From positions 62,001-126,000 of the forward strand of contig JARLJO010000045.1 in NCBI GenBank assembly GCA_031291175.1: a DNA stretch of 64,000 bases, read 5' to 3'. A program made the translations under genes and the position numbers. Each line of letters starts with the position of its first letter. Positions within the stretch are counted from its first letter, which is position 1. Below the pieces are notes generated by a model, which was not told the DNA's origin, made no database searches, and saw nothing but the letters and a program-made list of their open reading frames with translations. Source of the stretch: Gammaproteobacteria bacterium. GTDB lineage: Bacteria; Pseudomonadota; Gammaproteobacteria; DSM-16500. Below are positions 45,684 through 55,204 of the stretch, in pieces.

Positions 45684-46874
45684 ATGCAGAAATGCTACGG
45701 TTGGTTTGTTTGGTTTATCGCAACACTATTTGTTGTTTATTCGTTTTGTTTAAATACCGCCTCTGCCGTTTTTTCTGATGCAATAAAAACCTCCCTGCAT
45801 GCCAGCAATCTAGGCGTTTCAATGGCAACCGGGACATTTATCCTCGGTTTTGCTTGTATGCAAATTCCCGCAGGCTATCTGCTGGATAAATTCAATGCGC
45901 GCATGATTGTGAGCGGCGGCGTACTTTTATTAGCGTTGGGAAACATCCTCATTTCTTTTACTGATAATCTTTTACTGTATTCTTTTTCTAATTTCATACA
46001 AGGCATTGGAGCGTCGTTTGCATTTGTGGCGGCGGCTGTTTTAATTTCACAATGGTTTTCTGCCAGTAAATTCCCAGTCCTGTTTGGTCTAACACAAACT
46101 TTGTCCTGCATCTTGGCTGGTATTATTCATTATTATTTCTCTATAGCACTCACTACCCATACGTGGAATGAGATCTATCGTATTATTGCTATGTTTGGCT
46201 TAGTCTTGTTTATTTTATCCATAGCCATTGTGAAGTCACCGACGAATGAACGCCCCGAAGAAAGCTTATCTCTAAAAGAATCATTAAAAGCCGTTTTTAA
46301 AAATAAACAAATATTACTTTGCTCAATTGCCGCAGCTACATCTTTCGGTGTACTGCTTTCTTATGCGGGTCTTTGGTATCTGAGAGTACAAACTTTTTAT
46401 GCTGTAGCGAATCCTCAAGCAGTGATTATTAGTGGTATGATTTTTCTTGGTATCGGCGTTGGCACACCATTATTAGGATGGCTATCGAATATAATGAAAT
46501 CGAGAGTCATGGTTATACATCTATCACTGTGTATCGGCACAATGACATTATTACTTGGACTTTATTTACCACACTTTGATATCGACACTCTCTTGATTAC
46601 TCATGTTATCTCTTTCTTGATCGGCTTTTGCCTTTCGGGATCCATGCTTTTTTACACCATGGTCAGCGAGATGTCCAACAATGCCACTCGGGGCGTCGCA
46701 ATCAGCGTGCTAAATACTGCCGTATTTTTGTTTAACACCTTCATGTTATTTATTCCTTATTTATTTATCACCGTGATTTCCGGTGATTTCTTTACTTATC
46801 TTTGGATACTGCCTTTTTTCATACTATTTTCCATTTTAATTCTTTATTTTATCAAAGACACCTCGCCATCCTAA
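45684..46874 (+). CDS. MFS transporter paired with guanine deaminase
   Basis: This 396-aa protein has 12 membrane segments. The landmarks are GTFILGFACMQIPAGYLLDKFNARMIVSGG in helices 2-3 (read as the key part PAGYLLDKFNARMI), and NFIQGIGASFAF. It belongs to the same broad MFS group as the protein at 28071. The guanine deaminase gene begins 18 nt downstream on the same strand. The carrier may therefore import a purine or nucleobase. The substrate is inference from the neighbour only. Confidence 0.88.
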   Translation: MQKCYGWFVWFIATLFVVYSFCLNTASAVFSDAIKTSLHASNLGVSMATGTFILGFACMQIPAGYLLDKFNARMIVSGGVLLLALGNILISFTDNLLLYSFSNFIQGIGASFAFVAAAVLISQWFSASKFPVLFGLTQTLSCILAGIIHYYFSIALTTHTWNEIYRIIAMFGLVLFILSIAIVKSPTNERPEESLSLKESLKAVFKNKQILLCSIAAATSFGVLLSYAGLWYLRVQTFYAVANPQAVIISGMIFLGIGVGTPLLGWLSNIMKSRVMVIHLSLCIGTMTLLLGLYLPHFDIDTLLITHVISFLIGFCLSGSMLFYTMVSEMSNNATRGVAISVLNTAVFLFNTFMLFIPYLFITVISGDFFTYLWILPFFILFSILILYFIKDTSPS

Positions 46875-46892
46875 TAAAAGGGAGAATGCAAT

Positions 46893-48233
46893 ATGAGTGA
46901 CAAAATAGCCTATCGCGGATCTTTATTTTATTTCAAAGATTCAGCCACTATTGCAAATCTTCCGATTAATAAGGACAAACAGTCTGAGCACGATTGTCAA
47001 TACGTCTATATTGAGGATGGCATATTGATAGTGGAATCGGGAAAAATCATTGAGGCGGGCAATTATGCCGATTTAAAAAATAAAATAGTTGATATAAAGC
47101 TAGTCGACTATAAAGGCAAATTAATTACACCTGGTTTCATTGATACGCACCAGCATGCTTCTCAGAGCGCGATCGTCGCCGCCTACGGTGACAAATTACT
47201 AGAGTGGCTTGATAATTATGTCTTCCCTGCTGAAAGTGCTTATAGCGACGATGCCAGCGCTGATAAAGATTTGAATTTTTTCCTGGATCAACTCGTGCGA
47301 AATGGCACAACAACGGCTGTTTCCTATGGCCCTTTATTTTATAATGCCTCGGATATCTTTTTTGAAAAGCTTAAAGAAAGAAATATGCGATTTATCACGG
47401 GCAATATTTTAATGGATGAAAACGCACCGGACTCTTTGCGCCTTTCCACCCAGGAAAATTATGATAACTGTGAAAAGCTTATTAGCAAATGGCATAACAC
47501 TAACAGGCTTTCATTCTGCATATCGCCGCGATTTGCTTTGGCGTGTTCTGAAAAAATGCTTGAGCTCTGTGGCACACTGAAAAAAGATCATCCTGATTGT
47601 TATATCCAGACGCACTTAGATGAAAACGTCAATGAGGTTATTGAAGTCCAAAAACTATTTCCCTGGAGCAAAAACTATCTTGATGTGTATGATCATTATG
47701 GTCTGGTAACGGATAGAACGGTTTTCGGCCATTGTATTCATACTACGGATGCCGAACTTGCCCGATTCAAATCTTCTGGTGCCATTATGTCATGGTGCCC
47801 TTTAAGTAATAATTTTTTAGGAAGTGGTCTATTTGATTTTGGTCGCGCGCTAAAATATACCGATAGAATTACTTTAGGTACAGATTGGGGTGCAGGCAAT
47901 CGTCTCTCGATGTTCGCTGTCATGGATGATGCTTATAAAGTATCAATGCTAAATAATGTGAAGTTGCCCAGCATGGTTGGGTGGTACATGGCAACATTTG
48001 GCGCTGCTAAAGCACTCAAACTGGAAAGCAAAATAGGTAATTTCGCGCCAGGCAAAGAAGCCGACTTTATTGTCATTGATGCAGATGCGTCACCTTATCT
48101 AAAATATCGCCGGGAAAAAGTCAGTGATATTTTTGAATTTTTATTCATCTTAATGACATTAGGTTCAGAAGAGAACATTGAAGCAACCTATATCTATGGT
48201 AAGCCTGCTTACATAAATCAGAGAAATAAATAG
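46893..48233 (+). CDS. guaD: Guanine deaminase
   Basis: This 446-aa amidohydrolase converts guanine to xanthine and ammonia. Metal ligands lie in PGFIDTHQHASQSA (H-x-H, about residues 82-92), QTHLDENVNEV, FGHCIHTTDAELA and LGTDWGAGN. The segment MSWCPLSNNFLGSGLFDF matches the guanine deaminase signature. The N- and C-terminal beta-sandwich (KLITPG; GNFAPGKEADFIVIDAD) is complete. GGGAGA lies upstream of the ATG. It is cotranscribed with the MFS gene and suggests salvage or catabolism of host purines. Confidence 0.9.
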   Translation: MSDKIAYRGSLFYFKDSATIANLPINKDKQSEHDCQYVYIEDGILIVESGKIIEAGNYADLKNKIVDIKLVDYKGKLITPGFIDTHQHASQSAIVAAYGDKLLEWLDNYVFPAESAYSDDASADKDLNFFLDQLVRNGTTTAVSYGPLFYNASDIFFEKLKERNMRFITGNILMDENAPDSLRLSTQENYDNCEKLISKWHNTNRLSFCISPRFALACSEKMLELCGTLKKDHPDCYIQTHLDENVNEVIEVQKLFPWSKNYLDVYDHYGLVTDRTVFGHCIHTTDAELARFKSSGAIMSWCPLSNNFLGSGLFDFGRALKYTDRITLGTDWGAGNRLSMFAVMDDAYKVSMLNNVKLPSMVGWYMATFGAAKALKLESKIGNFAPGKEADFIVIDADASPYLKYRREKVSDIFEFLFILMTLGSEENIEATYIYGKPAYINQRNK

Positions 48234-48304
48234 CATTACCAGAAGAACGGAACCAATGTAAAATAACATGACCTTTTTTGATTATATTAAATAAGGATAT
48301 CTCA

Positions 48305-48544
48305 ATGAAACTTTTACAAGCTGGTCTTTGTCTTTTTTTATCCGTAGTGGCTGTCAACAGTTGGGCGGTTTTGCCACCCCAGTATCTCAGCATCCCACAT
48401 TGGAAACAGTGTGTTGATACAGCAACCATTAATGGAGGCTATTCTTATGTATGCCTACCCAATGCAAGGGAGCGTCATTGCCCACCTTCATCCTGGCGTG
48501 CTTTCCATGCAAAAAAGAATTTGTTACCTCGGTGCAAAATCTAG
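48305..48544 (+). CDS. Small secreted Cys-containing protein, unknown
   Basis: This 79-aa protein has a signal peptide (MKLLQAGLCLFLSVVAVNSWA) and a mature part of about 58 residues with four Cys (WKQCVDTATI, YVCLPNARERHCPPSSW, RCKI), suggesting two disulfides. I do not recognise a family. AAGGATAT lies about 7 nt before the ATG. It is followed at 48641 by a secreted peptidase-like gene. Confidence 0.65.
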   Translation: MKLLQAGLCLFLSVVAVNSWAVLPPQYLSIPHWKQCVDTATINGGYSYVCLPNARERHCPPSSWRAFHAKKNLLPRCKI

Positions 48545-48640
48545 CTAGCCAGAAATGAAAAATCCAAACGGCTTCTTGATCACGGTAACAGAAGCCCTGG
48601 ATTTAAATACAAATGATTTTTTTAATCAAAGGCCAATCTA

Positions 48641-49330
48641 ATGAAGCAGACTCAAATGGGATTTATCTTTACGATATTATTAACTCTTTCTTCATTTACT
48701 TTTGCATCCACTGTTACCGCGCCTTCGCAAAATAGTTTGCTTCATTACAAACAATTCATTGCCAGTTTTTATCATCTACAACCGAAGAATCTTGATCTGC
48801 TCGCAGTCAACGGATATCAACAAACAACTGAATACACCTGCGGCCCGGCGGCGGTCATGTCTTTGCTGCACTATTACGGCTTATTAAGCGATACCGACAT
48901 GAATCATAAAACAGAACTTAAGATAGCGACGGAGATGGGAACTTCTGACAAAACAGGCACTTCACCACAACAAATTGTCAAATGGCTGAAAGAGCATGGA
49001 TTTACCGTAACAGCAGGGGAAAATGGTTCTCTCACTATGCTACGGGATAATTTAAAAAAGGGTATTCCAACATTAGTGGAATGGATGGATTGGGGTGGAC
49101 ATTGGGTTGTTGTAACCGGCTACGAGACGCGAGGCAAAACACCGAGCGATGACCTGGATACCATTTTATTAGCGGATCCTGCTGCTATTACTACGCACGA
49201 AAAAACTACGCATGGCATTATCTCTTTTAATCCAGATCGTTTTGATAATATGTGGTTTGATGCGCAGTTTTTTAATCCGGGACATTTGGTAAAAGGTGTT
49301 TATATTATTGCGGTGCCGACAAAAAAATAA
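48641..49330 (+). CDS. Secreted C39-like papain-fold peptidase
   Basis: This 229-aa protein has a signal peptide (MKQTQMGFIFTILLTLSSFTFA). The catalytic Cys is in QQTTEYTCGPAAVMSLLHYYG (about residues 62-82), the His in WGGHWVVVTGYE, and the Asp in LLADPAAIT, the order of Peptidase_C39_2 domains. There is no ABC transporter fusion, so it is not a bacteriocin exporter. It probably acts in the periplasm or outside the cell. The target is unknown. Confidence 0.85.
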   Translation: MKQTQMGFIFTILLTLSSFTFASTVTAPSQNSLLHYKQFIASFYHLQPKNLDLLAVNGYQQTTEYTCGPAAVMSLLHYYGLLSDTDMNHKTELKIATEMGTSDKTGTSPQQIVKWLKEHGFTVTAGENGSLTMLRDNLKKGIPTLVEWMDWGGHWVVVTGYETRGKTPSDDLDTILLADPAAITTHEKTTHGIISFNPDRFDNMWFDAQFFNPGHLVKGVYIIAVPTKK

Positions 49331-49350
49331 AATGACTGGGGTCCTGTCGG

Positions 49351-49412
49351 GGTCATATCATTACCCATAACTATTAAAACCATTGACTCATAGCACAGAG
49401 AACTCTGACGTA
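49351..49412. repeat. Dispersed repeat, copy 2
   Basis: About 85% identical to 34040-34100 (shared CCATTGACTCATAGCA and AGAGAACTC). Here it is not followed by the REP pair. A 9-bp inverted repeat CACTTCCAC/GTGGAAGTG lies downstream at 49489-49510. Confidence 0.7.
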
Positions 49413-49488
49413 GCACAGATAACTTTTCCGTGGGAGCTGTGTTCCGCGCGAAAAAGCCATCCTACTCTGCCACCCCGTTTTTTTGTGT

Positions 49489-49510
49489 CACTTCCACCTT
49501 CGTGGAAGTG
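49489..49510. repeat. Hairpin between convergent genes
   Basis: A perfect 9-bp stem with a 4-nt loop lies between the peptidase gene and the end of the giant repeat gene. There is no strong T-run directly after it on either strand. Confidence 0.45.
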
Positions 49511-49527
49511 AATGTCTAATCTCGATG

Positions 49528-52500
49528 TTATCGTGCGGGTACTAAACCAGGCTGATTATCATAGTCATCATCAGGAAGACCTTTATATTGCACTTTTTCT
49601 CCTGGTACTTTTTGTTCATTTGCAGCTCTGTTACCAAAGAAACCAGCAGACCAGGAAGCACCGGGTGCATAAAGGTTGGCGGGAGGCCTATAATCGTGAT
49701 TGGCTTGGGCAAAATGCGCTGTGATATATTCTTTGATGAAACCAACGATATTATCAATTTCCTGCTCTAACTCAGCCTGTTCCTGATCAGTTGTTAAAAA
49801 TGATTTTGTACGTCGATAATATGCTTTGATTTCGTTATTTAATCGCAGCATATTGTCATCTGCAAAAAAGTCGCGGCCTATGCCACCTTCATTTCCGGCT
49901 TCGTGTTGATTATAGGCATTTAACATAATGTTTACTGTGCGCTCGGTGACAGTATCCATATTGAAAGTCAGCACTTTTCTCACCACATATCCCATATTTA
50001 CCTTACCATCTGCATTGCGAACAATGGGTTTGGCTGGGTTAAACTTGCCATAGAAAGTGAGCGATGAATAAATATCACGGAATGCTTGTTGCATTCCATC
50101 CTGATCTTTAATGACTAGCTCTCCTTGCATAGGACGCTCTGGGAAACGCGGTTCCTCAAAACATTTTTTCAGCGCCACAAAAGGGGAACATATAAGACCT
50201 AAGCCAAAAAATACCGGCAGGAAAAAGACTTTCTTAACTACATAGAACAGATAGGAAACCGGTACCAAAGGCGCAGCCAATAGATAACCCAATGACCCTG
50301 CGGCTTTTTGGCCAGCACTGCGACGGTCTCCGTCTAAGCCAGCAAACCAGGGCCTTTCAACCATGGCATTGACACAAGCGCCAGCTAGCGCCTGGAAAGA
50401 ACTCACACTCTGCCCTATCACACGCAGCACACCAATGCTGAGCGCCCAGACTCCGCCAATCACACTACCCGCTATCAAGCCTGGCAGGCCTAAACCATAT
50501 TTTTGGAATGCATGGCGATTATCATTCACGCCTAACCCATCAAAAGCCATGAGTTGCTCATCTTCAGACAGCGCAAAATTCATTAAAGACACAATGGTAC
50601 GGCCACCTGTTTTAAGTGAGTTTGTGATAAGACGCACAACTCCAACAGTGAGTGCACTGAGACCACCTAAAACCAATCCGCCAATAGCTAAACCTGGCGC
50701 GCCTAAAATATATTTGCGGAACCAATGTCGATTGTCATTTGCCTCTAAGTCAATGATTTGCTGATCGGCAGGCAATGCCAAATTCAGCACATAATGATAA
50801 GCGCTCACGCCTGTTGTAAAACTATTCGTGATCATGCGACCTATCCCAATCGCGACAACCGCCAACGCGCCGACCATGCCGCCGATGACCACACCTGGCG
50901 CGCTGATAACATATTTTCGAATCCAATGACGGTTATCGTTTTGCTCTAATCCTGCTGCGTTAATTTTATCGTTGGGATGTAACGCAAGATTTGCCATGCT
51001 GACAAACACACGGCTGCCGGATTTGAAGTTGTTAGAGATCAAGCGGCCAAGACTAATTGCAGCAACCGCCATGCCGCCTAAAATGAACCCTCCAATTAGC
51101 CCCGGCGCACCTAAACCAAATTTTTGGAAGGGATGGCGGTTATCATTGACTTCCAGCCCTTCAAAATCCACGATTTGATCATCTGCAGCTAACGCAAAAT
51201 TCATCAAAGACACAATGGTGCGGCCACCTGTTTTAAGCGAGTTTGTGATAAGCCGTACAACGCCAATAGTAAGTGCACTCAAACCACCTAAAACCAGCCC
51301 ACCAATGGCTAAGCCCGGCGCCCCTACAATATATTTGCGGAACCAATGTCGATTGTCGTTTTCGTCTAAGTCAGCGATTTGCTGATCTGCGGGCAACACC
51401 AAATTCACGACAGAGCGATAGGCACGGACACCCGTTTTAAAACTATTCGTGATCAAGCGACCCATACTGATCGCAACAACAGCAATACTACCTAGAGCCA
51501 AACCACCTACCAATAAACCGGGGGAACCCAGCACATACTTTCTTACCCAATGACGGTTGTCATTTTTTTCCAGTCCATCACCATCAATTTGATCATTCGC
51601 ATGCAACATGCTGTTAGCAACGCTAATGAAAGCGCGAACACCCGTTTTAAAGCTATTTGAAATAACATGTCCTATGCTAAGCGCTATGACTGATAAGCTT
51701 CCCAGCACTGAACCTAATAAAATACCAGGAGCGCCCAATACATATTTGGGTACCCAATGACGCGCATTATCTTCTGCTAAAATTAGCTTGTCTTCCGCAT
51801 CCAATACGCTATTCGACATTTTAGCAAACGTGCGATAGCCTGATTTAAAACTATTAGAAATGATACGACCCAAACCAATCGTCATGACTGCAAAACCACC
51901 CAGTAGCACGCCGCCCAAGACAAAACCGGGAGCGCCTAAAAGGAATCTTTCTATTTTGTTTCGAGGATCAATTGGATTGAGTCCTAGCGGCAATTGATCA
52001 TCTGCGTGCAATACAGCATTTGAGATAGCAATAAAAGAGCGCCAGCCTGTCTGAAGGCTATTGGTAATAATCCGCGCCGCGCCGACAAAAATACCTGCAG
52101 CCAAACCCGTTACTGCTCCAATGATCACGCCTGGAGCCCCGATGACATTTTTAATATACCAAGGACGCAAATCATTCTGGAAGTCTGGTCCGTCAATTAA
52201 TTTATGTTGAGGCAAAAATGCATTTAGCATTGAAATAAATGAGCGTGATCCACTATCAATATTATGTTTAACAAAATCGATACTGGCGTTCCCAAGCCAT
52301 TTCAAACCGCCAAGCACTTTACCACCTGCGAATAAACCGATTTGAGCAATAGCACTCCCGAGTAAAACAATACTGCTTGCAACGCAACCAATAATACCGC
52401 CAGCTAAAAAACCAAGACCACCCGCAATATATTTCTTTTGCCAAGAACGATCATCAGCCATCTCATCTATCTTACCACCTTCCGGTAATGCCAAATTAGC

Positions 52501-54771
52501 AGCAGAGACTATACCTAACCAAAACGATCTCAGCGTGTGCGTTAGCACTTGCGTGATCCCCATCGCCAAGACAGCAATGCCGCCTAACACCACACCGCCA
52601 ATTGCCATGCCCGGTAACGCTATTACATACTTTCGAAACCAATGACGTTCGTCAGCTGCTAGCGGAATGGCTTCTTCTCGCATTAAATTGGAAACCGTCA
52701 GATATGCACGCCAACCGGATTTAAAATTATTTGAAATAAGCCGACCAATCGCAATCGTGCACATTGCAACGCTACCCAGTAGCACACCGCCCAGAGCAAT
52801 ACCCGGCGCACCTAATACATATTTACGAACCCAATGACGAAGATCATTTTTTTCCAAACCGTCTGCGTTGATTTGATCATCAGCATGCAATGCAAAATTA
52901 GCAGCGGAGATAAAACTGCGAAAACCTGTCTTAAAACTATTTGTGATTGAATGAACGACTGCAGCCGTTACTAAAGCCACACTACCTAAAATGATGCCGC
53001 CCACAGCAAAACCTGGTGCACCAATGACATACTTTTGATACCACTGACGATCATCATTCTGCTCTAAGCCATCACCCAATACATTCTCTTCACAACCGAA
53101 ATTCACAGCGGAAACAAAAGCACGCCAGCCCGTTTTAAAGTTATTTGAAATAATGCGACCAAGCGTAATCGTGCAGATAGCAATGCTACCTAATAACACA
53201 CCGCCGACAGCAAGACCCGGCGCTCCAAATACATATTTACGGAACCAATGACGAGGGTCATTCTTTTCTAAACCGTCTGCATTTAGTTGATCATTCTCGG
53301 GTAATGCAAAATTGGCAGCAGAGATAAAGCTGCGAAAACCCGTCTTAAAACTATTGGCAAGCGTGTGGAGGATAGCCGCAGTGATTAATGCAACACCGCC
53401 TAAAATAAGGCCGCCGACCGCCAATCCTGGTGCGCCAATCACATATTTTTGATACCACAGACGATCATCATTCTGCTCTAAGCCTTCACCACCCAATGCA
53501 TTCGCTTCACAACCGAAGTTCACAGCAGATGCAAAAGCACGCCAGCCAGTTTTAAAATTATGCGCAATAGCACGCGCGGTGCCAATACACAGTACGGCAA
53601 AACCACCGCAAACGGCGCCAATGGCTAAACCGGGAAAACCCACAAAGTATTTGCGTAAGAAGTGACGATTGTCATGCACACCCAGACCATCCCATTCCAA
53701 CTGATCTTCTTCTGCTAAAACGCTATTAGTCACAGTCGAAAAAGTGCGAACACCCGTTTTAAAGATATTAGAGATGAGACGCCCAACTCCAATAACAGCA
53801 ATCGCAACACCACCCAAAAGAACGCCACCTATCACGAATCCTGGAGCGCCTAACACATATTTTCGAAACCAATGACGATCATGGTCATTTTCTTCGAGCC
53901 CTACACCTTGCAACGCATCATTAGCATGCAACATTAAATTCGCAACAGAAACAAACGCGCGTGAACCTGTAACAAACGAATCAGCAATGGAACGAATAAC
54001 AACAACGCCGGCACCAATACAACTACCCATCATACCGCCCAACAATAAACCAGGGGCGCCTAGCAAATACTTCAAACTCCAATGACGCTCATCATTCTGA
54101 CCCAAACCTTCTCCCGGCATAACATGTGGGTCTAAAGCCAGATTCATCACAGAAACCAATGAACGCCACCCTGTGATCGCGGTATGATAAATCGTGCGAC
54201 CCGCTAAAATAATACCAGCGACCGCCATGCCTGCTACACCGCCTATCAATAAACCGGGTGAACCATACATCTGTCTTAGGAAATTGCGCTGGTCTTTTCC
54301 GATGGTATTGGAGAATTTTTCATTTTCATCAAAACCCGCCAAGCCTAAATTGGCTAAACTGGCGAATCCCTTTGGAATGGATTGAACAATATTACCCACT
54401 AAAGGCACAAGGGTCGCTGAGGCAAGAACAGATACGATGGTAAACGGTAAGGGAAGCGTACATAGCACCCACCCAATTCGAGGAATTTCATCCCCATCCG
54501 GCAACTGATGGGCTTCTTCCAGGGGAAAAGTATGTTGGCCCAGCCAATGATAAGAAATACGCGATGTACCGACAACAGCCCGTTTAGATTGAACACCAAA
54601 CTCTGCCACGGCATCACAAGTCACACGTGCACCAGCACTCAGAGCGCCACCCGCCGCACTGAGCGCCTCGCCCATGCCACGGGCTGCTGCGCTTAAAAGA
54701 CGACCAAACTCTGCCGCCATATTGCCTGCACCACGCCCCAACTCATCCGCTAACTCACCCAGTGCTGACAT
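49528..54771 (-). CDS. Giant protein of about 19 glycine-rich membrane repeats
   Basis: This protein of about 1747 aa has no known full-length counterpart that I recall. After an Ala/Gly-rich amphipathic N-terminus (MSALGELADELGRGAG) and a hydrophobic segment come about 19 repeats of 64-70 residues (one is about 95). The consensus is RHWFRKY-VLGAPGLAIGGVLLGG-(about 6 hydrophobic)-GRLISNSFKTGWRAF-S-NFAL. Each unit contains one or two hydrophobic glycine-zipper helices, so 20-40 membrane passes are possible. The last 265 residues are hydrophobic at first (PVSYLFYVVKKVFFLPVFFGLGLI) and then soluble, ending DDDYDNQPGLVPAR. I prefer the ATG at 54771 with TAGGAAAACGT before it; an ATG 54 nt upstream is also in frame. 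A pore-like or host-membrane protein is plausible but not shown. Confidence 0.9.
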   Translation of the reverse strand: MSALGELADELGRGAGNMAAEFGRLLSAAARGMGEALSAAGGALSAGARVTCDAVAEFGVQSKRAVVGTSRISYHWLGQHTFPLEEAHQLPDGDEIPRIGWVLCTLPLPFTIVSVLASATLVPLVGNIVQSIPKGFASLANLGLAGFDENEKFSNTIGKDQRNFLRQMYGSPGLLIGGVAGMAVAGIILAGRTIYHTAITGWRSLVSVMNLALDPHVMPGEGLGQNDERHWSLKYLLGAPGLLLGGMMGSCIGAGVVVIRSIADSFVTGSRAFVSVANLMLHANDALQGVGLEENDHDRHWFRKYVLGAPGFVIGGVLLGGVAIAVIGVGRLISNIFKTGVRTFSTVTNSVLAEEDQLEWDGLGVHDNRHFLRKYFVGFPGLAIGAVCGGFAVLCIGTARAIAHNFKTGWRAFASAVNFGCEANALGGEGLEQNDDRLWYQKYVIGAPGLAVGGLILGGVALITAAILHTLANSFKTGFRSFISAANFALPENDQLNADGLEKNDPRHWFRKYVFGAPGLAVGGVLLGSIAICTITLGRIISNNFKTGWRAFVSAVNFGCEENVLGDGLEQNDDRQWYQKYVIGAPGFAVGGIILGSVALVTAAVVHSITNSFKTGFRSFISAANFALHADDQINADGLEKNDLRHWVRKYVLGAPGIALGGVLLGSVAMCTIAIGRLISNNFKSGWRAYLTVSNLMREEAIPLAADERHWFRKYVIALPGMAIGGVVLGGIAVLAMGITQVLTHTLRSFWLGIVSAANLALPEGGKIDEMADDRSWQKKYIAGGLGFLAGGIIGCVASSIVLLGSAIAQIGLFAGGKVLGGLKWLGNASIDFVKHNIDSGSRSFISMLNAFLPQHKLIDGPDFQNDLRPWYIKNVIGAPGVIIGAVTGLAAGIFVGAARIITNSLQTGWRSFIAISNAVLHADDQLPLGLNPIDPRNKIERFLLGAPGFVLGGVLLGGFAVMTIGLGRIISNSFKSGYRTFAKMSNSVLDAEDKLILAEDNARHWVPKYVLGAPGILLGSVLGSLSVIALSIGHVISNSFKTGVRAFISVANSMLHANDQIDGDGLEKNDNRHWVRKYVLGSPGLLVGGLALGSIAVVAISMGRLITNSFKTGVRAYRSVVNLVLPADQQIADLDENDNRHWFRKYIVGAPGLAIGGLVLGGLSALTIGVVRLITNSLKTGGRTIVSLMNFALAADDQIVDFEGLEVNDNRHPFQKFGLGAPGLIGGFILGGMAVAAISLGRLISNNFKSGSRVFVSMANLALHPNDKINAAGLEQNDNRHWIRKYVISAPGVVIGGMVGALAVVAIGIGRMITNSFTTGVSAYHYVLNLALPADQQIIDLEANDNRHWFRKYILGAPGLAIGGLVLGGLSALTVGVVRLITNSLKTGGRTIVSLMNFALSEDEQLMAFDGLGVNDNRHAFQKYGLGLPGLIAGSVIGGVWALSIGVLRVIGQSVSSFQALAGACVNAMVERPWFAGLDGDRRSAGQKAAGSLGYLLAAPLVPVSYLFYVVKKVFFLPVFFGLGLICSPFVALKKCFEEPRFPERPMQGELVIKDQDGMQQAFRDIYSSLTFYGKFNPAKPIVRNADGKVNMGYVVRKVLTFNMDTVTERTVNIMLNAYNQHEAGNEGGIGRDFFADDNMLRLNNEIKAYYRRTKSFLTTDQEQAELEQEIDNIVGFIKEYITAHFAQANHDYRPPANLYAPGASWSAGFFGNRAANEQKVPGEKVQYKGLPDDDYDNQPGLVPAR
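50326..54288 (-). repeat. About 19 tandem ~200-bp coding repeats within the giant gene
   Basis: The units are alike at protein level and partly at DNA level. There is higher-order structure. Units 4-5 and 6-7 are near copies (a pair duplicated). Units 14-16 and 17-19 are a triplet duplicated, with units 15 and 18 almost identical (LKTGGRTIVSLMNFAL). This indicates growth by recent segmental duplication. Unit 10 carries an insertion of about 25 residues. Confidence 0.9.
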
Positions 54772-54869
54772 ACGTTTTCCTATGAAGTATTGATCCAGTT
54801 GTAATAGACTAGAAAGATAAGGCATTTTAAGCCGGTATTCTTAACACAATCTTAAGAAAGGATAACAAT

Positions 54870-55181
54870 ATGACATCATTTCAATTGAGCGAACCCACGG
54901 CATTTGCTGATTTAAACAAGCATGAAGGGCGTGAAGTGGATTTTGAAAGAGACTCAATAGAATTAAAAACCTTAAAATACAAGCACTTTCGCTCAGTATT
55001 AAAATACCCTGAAGAAGATCAAATGCATCAATTGATGCTGGCTATGACAGGTCTCACTGAAGATGATATTGGGGAGCTGACACCTACTGATGCAGCAGAA
55101 ATATCACATTTGATTTTTCAGTCCATGAAAAAGTACATGGAGCTAGGGCAGCAAATCTTGCGCGGAATGGAAAAAAAATAA
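54870..55181 (+). CDS. Phage tail assembly chaperone-like protein (TAC_7/Mu gp41 type), orphan
   Basis: In this 103-aa protein the segment IELKTLKYKHFRSVLKYPEEDQMHQLMLAMTGLTEDDIGELTPTDAAEISHLIF has the pattern of phage tail assembly proteins of the Mu gp41 group. In that group 'L-x-P/Y-x-x-x-D...' is followed by 'LTGL-x-E-x-D-L-x-x-L-x-x-x-D'. No other phage genes lie near it. AAAGGATA lies 6-7 nt before the ATG. It is either a relic of a lost prophage, a protein reused by the cell, or a chance resemblance in an orphan. It is divergent from the giant repeat gene, with about 98 nt between the starts. Confidence 0.55.
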   Translation: MTSFQLSEPTAFADLNKHEGREVDFERDSIELKTLKYKHFRSVLKYPEEDQMHQLMLAMTGLTEDDIGELTPTDAAEISHLIFQSMKKYMELGQQILRGMEKK

Positions 55182-55204
55182 GCAGCTCTGCCAGCAGGTC
55201 TATA

